Positions 61,429 to 64,000 of a DNA stretch of 64,000 bases are shown here, piece after piece. Each line of letters opens with the position of its first letter. The stretch's first letter is position 1. The stretch comes from Clostridia bacterium. Its GTDB lineage: Bacteria; Bacillota; Clostridia; Christensenellales; Aristaeellaceae. Position numbers and translations under genes: made by a program. Below the pieces are notes generated by a model, which saw only the letters and a list, made by a program, of their open reading frames with translations, was not told where the DNA came from and made no database searches. Location of the stretch: positions 1 through 64,000 of the forward strand of contig JAFXUZ010000005.1 in NCBI GenBank assembly GCA_017524725.1. Reading direction: 5' to 3'.

Positions 61429-63018
61429 TTATTTTGCTTCTTCCACGGGAGCCAGCCAGCCTACGCTGTTGAAGTGCAGCCAGCCCCAGCGCTGATGGTC
61501 ATCCCAGCGGCCGTTTGCAGTGAGCACATAGCCGGGAGCGGCTTTCATAGCGCTGCCATTGGGGTCCCTGAGGGCGCTGCCGGCGGCGTTGCCATAGCTG
61601 AAAGCGCGGGTGAAGGTATAGGTTTCGCCGTTGTATTCCACATCCACGCTTTGGGCGTCATTGGTGGTGAAGATGTTATGGCCCAGCAGCTGCACATTCA
61701 CGCCTTCAGCGGGATACACAGTAGCTTCTTCCTTGTTTTCGGTCACGGTATAGCCGCCGTTGCCATCGTCCGCCAGGAAGAGCTTCTCCTGTGCCTGGGG
61801 GCCCTGTCCTTCGCGGTAAGTGTAACGGTAGGTCACATCAGCAAACACGTCGGAAACTGTCAAACTTTCAATGTTCTCGATGCCGTACACGCACACCACG
61901 GTCACGGTTTTGCCCTGGATATCCAGGCCGCCGCCGGTCTGCACCATATGGGTGTACACGGAAGCTACATCAAAGGTCTCTTCAGCGGCGTTATCGCCGC
62001 CCACGCTGATGGTGAGCTTGTCATACACGGGAGCCGCGGCCCACAGCACCAGGTTCACAGAGATCTGGGTGGTGTTTTCGCCGGCAAACACGCTGTATTC
62101 ACCGTTGGGGATCGAAAGGCCGTTTTGCTCAAAGGTGGTCACGCCGGTATTGGGGATCAGAACACGTTCGTCGCCGTAAGCGCTCTTGAGGGTCAGGGTC
62201 ACATCAGCGTCGGTCAGCCCGGAAGCGTCCGCGCTTTCCGGCCAGGTGATGTAGAAATTATCAGTGCTCAGGTCGCACAGGATGGGCTGATCGCCTTCGC
62301 CGACCCAGGTGAAAACAGGCTCGGTTCCGACAGACACAGCTTCAGCCAGAGGCGCCTCAGCCGCCTCGGGGATCACGATGTTGTCATAACCGCCGGCGCC
62401 CCAAACGGAACCGGCAGGATTGCGGGGAGAAGCCTTGGCAGTAAATTCACGTCCATAGATGTAGTAGTTTGCCCGGAAAACGGCAGGCGCCAGCTCCTGA
62501 TCGTCATACCGGATGCCGCTGATTTCCAAGTTCAGGGCGTATTCACCGTTGCCGTTGCCGCCGATGGCGCTCCATTCCAGGCCGCCTTCAGCAACCGGAT
62601 AGCCGTACTGGTTCCACTCCACATCACCGGTGTTCAGCGCATAAACGATTTGACCGTTTTTCACTTCGCCGTTTACCGCGGTGGCGTGCAGAATGAAGTC
62701 TTCGGCGTAGTAGGCGTCGCCGTCCACGATGGCCACCCGGGCTCCGCTCAGGTCGATCTTCGCATCGTCCACGGCAGTGCCGTCTTCAAAAGCGATGCTG
62801 ATGACGGCCTCGCCGGTATAGGTCACGGGTTCGCCGGGAACAGTCAGGTCTTTATCGGTATAAGCTTTCAGGGTTGAGAAGCCGTCAACAAAGGCTGTGC
62901 CGAAGATCGTGCTCTCCACTGTTACTTTGGGAGCATTCTCCGCTGCCGCCAGGGAAACGCCGGCAAGCGCCATCATCAATACGAGCATCAGAGCAAGCAG
63001 CTTTTTCATGAGGGTCAC
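61429..63018 (-). CDS. Secreted protein of unknown function (paralogue of 53504-55213)
   Basis: 529 residues. ATG at 63018 preceded by AAGGAGTGACCC; type I signal peptide (MTLMKKLLALMLVLMMALAG..., AAA-ENA). All-beta, sharing ordered segments with the protein at 53504: YYIYGREF, 'SAYGDE', 'APVYDKL', and the C-terminal APGY...WDDH..W.W..F..VGW. The start of the mature part (VTVESTIFGTAFVDGFSTLK) differs. No active site seen. It is first in a two-gene unit with the double esterase and sits next to LTTR 3. A substrate-binding or adhesin-like role is possible but unproven. Confidence 0.7.
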   Translation of the reverse strand: MTLMKKLLALMLVLMMALAGVSLAAAENAPKVTVESTIFGTAFVDGFSTLKAYTDKDLTVPGEPVTYTGEAVISIAFEDGTAVDDAKIDLSGARVAIVDGDAYYAEDFILHATAVNGEVKNGQIVYALNTGDVEWNQYGYPVAEGGLEWSAIGGNGNGEYALNLEISGIRYDDQELAPAVFRANYYIYGREFTAKASPRNPAGSVWGAGGYDNIVIPEAAEAPLAEAVSVGTEPVFTWVGEGDQPILCDLSTDNFYITWPESADASGLTDADVTLTLKSAYGDERVLIPNTGVTTFEQNGLSIPNGEYSVFAGENTTQISVNLVLWAAAPVYDKLTISVGGDNAAEETFDVASVYTHMVQTGGGLDIQGKTVTVVCVYGIENIESLTVSDVFADVTYRYTYREGQGPQAQEKLFLADDGNGGYTVTENKEEATVYPAEGVNVQLLGHNIFTTNDAQSVDVEYNGETYTFTRAFSYGNAAGSALRDPNGSAMKAAPGYVLTANGRWDDHQRWGWLHFNSVGWLAPVEEAK

Positions 63019-63097
63019 TCCTTTTTCATTGTGGAAGCTCCTCCTGCTTTCCCGGTTGGATCAGGCCATGAAAACGGGGATCGCTTCCGTTGATTTT

Positions 63098-63155
63098 ACG
63101 ATAGCATAGAAAAAACGGGATGTGAAATGCCGATTTTGCGCATTTTCCATCCCGT
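63098..63155 (-). promoter_or_regulatory. Promoter and operator-like inverted repeat upstream of 61429-63018
   Basis: Minus strand: TTCACA (63121-63126), 17 bp, TATCGT (63098-63103). Perfect 8-bp inverted repeat ACGGGATG (63115-63122) / CATCCCGT (63148-63155) spans the -35 region. A site for LTTR 3 is the simplest reading. Confidence 0.6.
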
Positions 63156-63186
63156 ATTCATTGCGATTTTGGTATGAATCTGTGTT

Positions 63187-64000
63187 TTATTCCTGTACTC
63201 CCGCATGAAGCTGCTGTTCCAACAGCCTGGCCAGTACTGTCACGCCTTCATTGGGCGTATCCTTTCGCCACAGGAACATGCGCCAGCCGTTGATTTCCTC
63301 CTGATCCAGATCGGCGATCGGCCGGAAGATCACATCCCTGAAATAATGATCGGAATAGACAAAGCTGGAAATCGCGCCTTCCCCGCCAATGCTGACCCGC
63401 ATCATCATTTCATCAAAGGTTTTCGCCAGAGCGGCTTCCATCAGAACGATCTGCATATCCCGGCAATGGCTGGTCACCATTTGATAGGTTCTGGTTTCTC
63501 GCTCCTTCAGGAAAATAATGGGAATCCCCACCAGATCCCGCAGAGAGACCGTTTCCTTTTCCGCCAAAGGATGCATGGATGGCAGAATGGCGTATTTATG
63601 GGTCAGCTCGATCCTGATCCCTTCCAGGTGTTCAAAGGAAGAAACGGACTTGCTCCAGGCCAGGGCGCAGTCCAGCGAACCGTTTTCCACCATGGGAACC
63701 AGATCGTTTGATCCTGCGCTTTGCATGGACAAACGAATGCCGGGGTATTCGCGCTTCATGCCCCGCATGGCCTGCACAAAGGCATCCGGCAAGCCGGAAT
63801 GGGCGTTGCAGCCGATCTTCAATTCTCCGTTGAAGGTGCGCTTGATCTTCTCCACTTCGGTCAGCATCTGCTCATATTGATCCAGCATACGCACCGCTGT
63901 GATATAGCAGGCTTGCCCGCCTTGGGTCAGTTCCACCTTTCGGGTGGTGCGTTCAAACAGCTTAATGCTCCATTCCTTTTCCAGCCCGGACATCAGGCGG
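63187..64000 (-). CDS. LysR-type transcriptional regulator 3, N-terminus beyond window
   Basis: At least 270 residues are visible; the frame stays open to the right edge, so the first ~30-40 residues lie outside. What remains begins at the end of the DNA-binding domain (SGLEKEWSIKLF, ERTTRKVELTQGG), then the effector domain (GELKIGCNAHSGLPDAF, IGGEGAISSFV). The stop is at 63187. It is upstream of and co-directional with the secreted unknown and double esterase genes, with an inverted repeat between, and probably regulates them. Confidence 0.88.
   Translation of the reverse strand, partial: RLMSGLEKEWSIKLFERTTRKVELTQGGQACYITAVRMLDQYEQMLTEVEKIKRTFNGELKIGCNAHSGLPDAFVQAMRGMKREYPGIRLSMQSAGSNDLVPMVENGSLDCALAWSKSVSSFEHLEGIRIELTHKYAILPSMHPLAEKETVSLRDLVGIPIIFLKERETRTYQMVTSHCRDMQIVLMEAALAKTFDEMMMRVSIGGEGAISSFVYSDHYFRDVIFRPIADLDQEEINGWRMFLWRKDTPNEGVTVLARLLEQQLHAGVQE

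Noticed and set aside
1..64000. Prophage, transposon or integrated element
   Set aside because: No integrase, transposase, phage structural gene, tRNA-linked repeat or abrupt change in base composition was seen.

Overview
The window looks like part of a high-GC Firmicutes (Clostridia-type) gut or rumen genome. The evidence is strong GGAGG-type ribosome binding sites, sigma-A promoters, sugar and oligopeptide ABC importers, many SPase I secreted proteins, LysR-type regulators (LTTRs) and a pectin-degradation locus. I saw no rRNA, tRNA, CRISPR array, insertion sequence or phage gene. The lineage is inferred from style only.

Layout. (1) 1-4789 (-): N-terminal 1,596 residues of a very large repeat-built surface protein that runs off the left edge. 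(2) 5279-6235 (-): an aminoglycoside/choline-kinase-like phosphotransferase. (3) 6607-29401 (+): a carbohydrate locus. It holds a GH43, two ATPase-less sugar ABC importers flanking three membrane or secreted accessory genes (NHL-TPR protein, YIP1 protein, DUF5696 protein), then GH95, GH28, a CE12 esterase, a CE8-CE12 fusion, GH105 and a serine hydrolase. Together these make a rhamnogalacturonan/pectin depolymerisation and uptake system. (4) 29500-34242 (+): an unknown membrane-anchored protein and a lipase/leucine-rich-repeat surface protein that is disrupted (ATT start, C6 frameshift). (5) 34557-40801 (-): a small membrane protein, two coupled MATE exporters, two membrane proteins, an amidohydrolase-fold protein lacking its usual metal ligands, and a metallo-beta-lactamase-fold hydrolase. 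(6) 40930-46371 (-): a complete family-5 (Opp/Dpp) ABC importer. (7) 46604-64000: three LTTR genes interspersed with secreted and cytosolic esterases (ceramidase-like, tannase-like, tandem CE1-like), Sel1 repeats and two paralogous secreted proteins of unknown function.

How the parts fit. Region 3 would cut and de-esterify pectin outside, import oligomers through permeases that must borrow an ATPase encoded elsewhere, and finish them inside with GH105, GH95 and GH43. Region 7 looks like a regulated ester-hydrolysis module. Three promoters (for the family-5 importer, the ceramidase-like enzyme and the secreted unknown at 53504-55213) carry nearly the same ~28-35 bp box abutting or overlapping the -35, with the same 18-bp spacer. 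This predicts one shared activator, most simply the LTTR at 48110-49000.

The observations most worth following are the shared operator regulon, the NHL/YIP1/DUF5696 set inside the double importer, the altered amidohydrolase, the CE8-CE12 fusion, and the frameshifted lipase-LRR gene. All calls come from reading the sequence; no database search was run.
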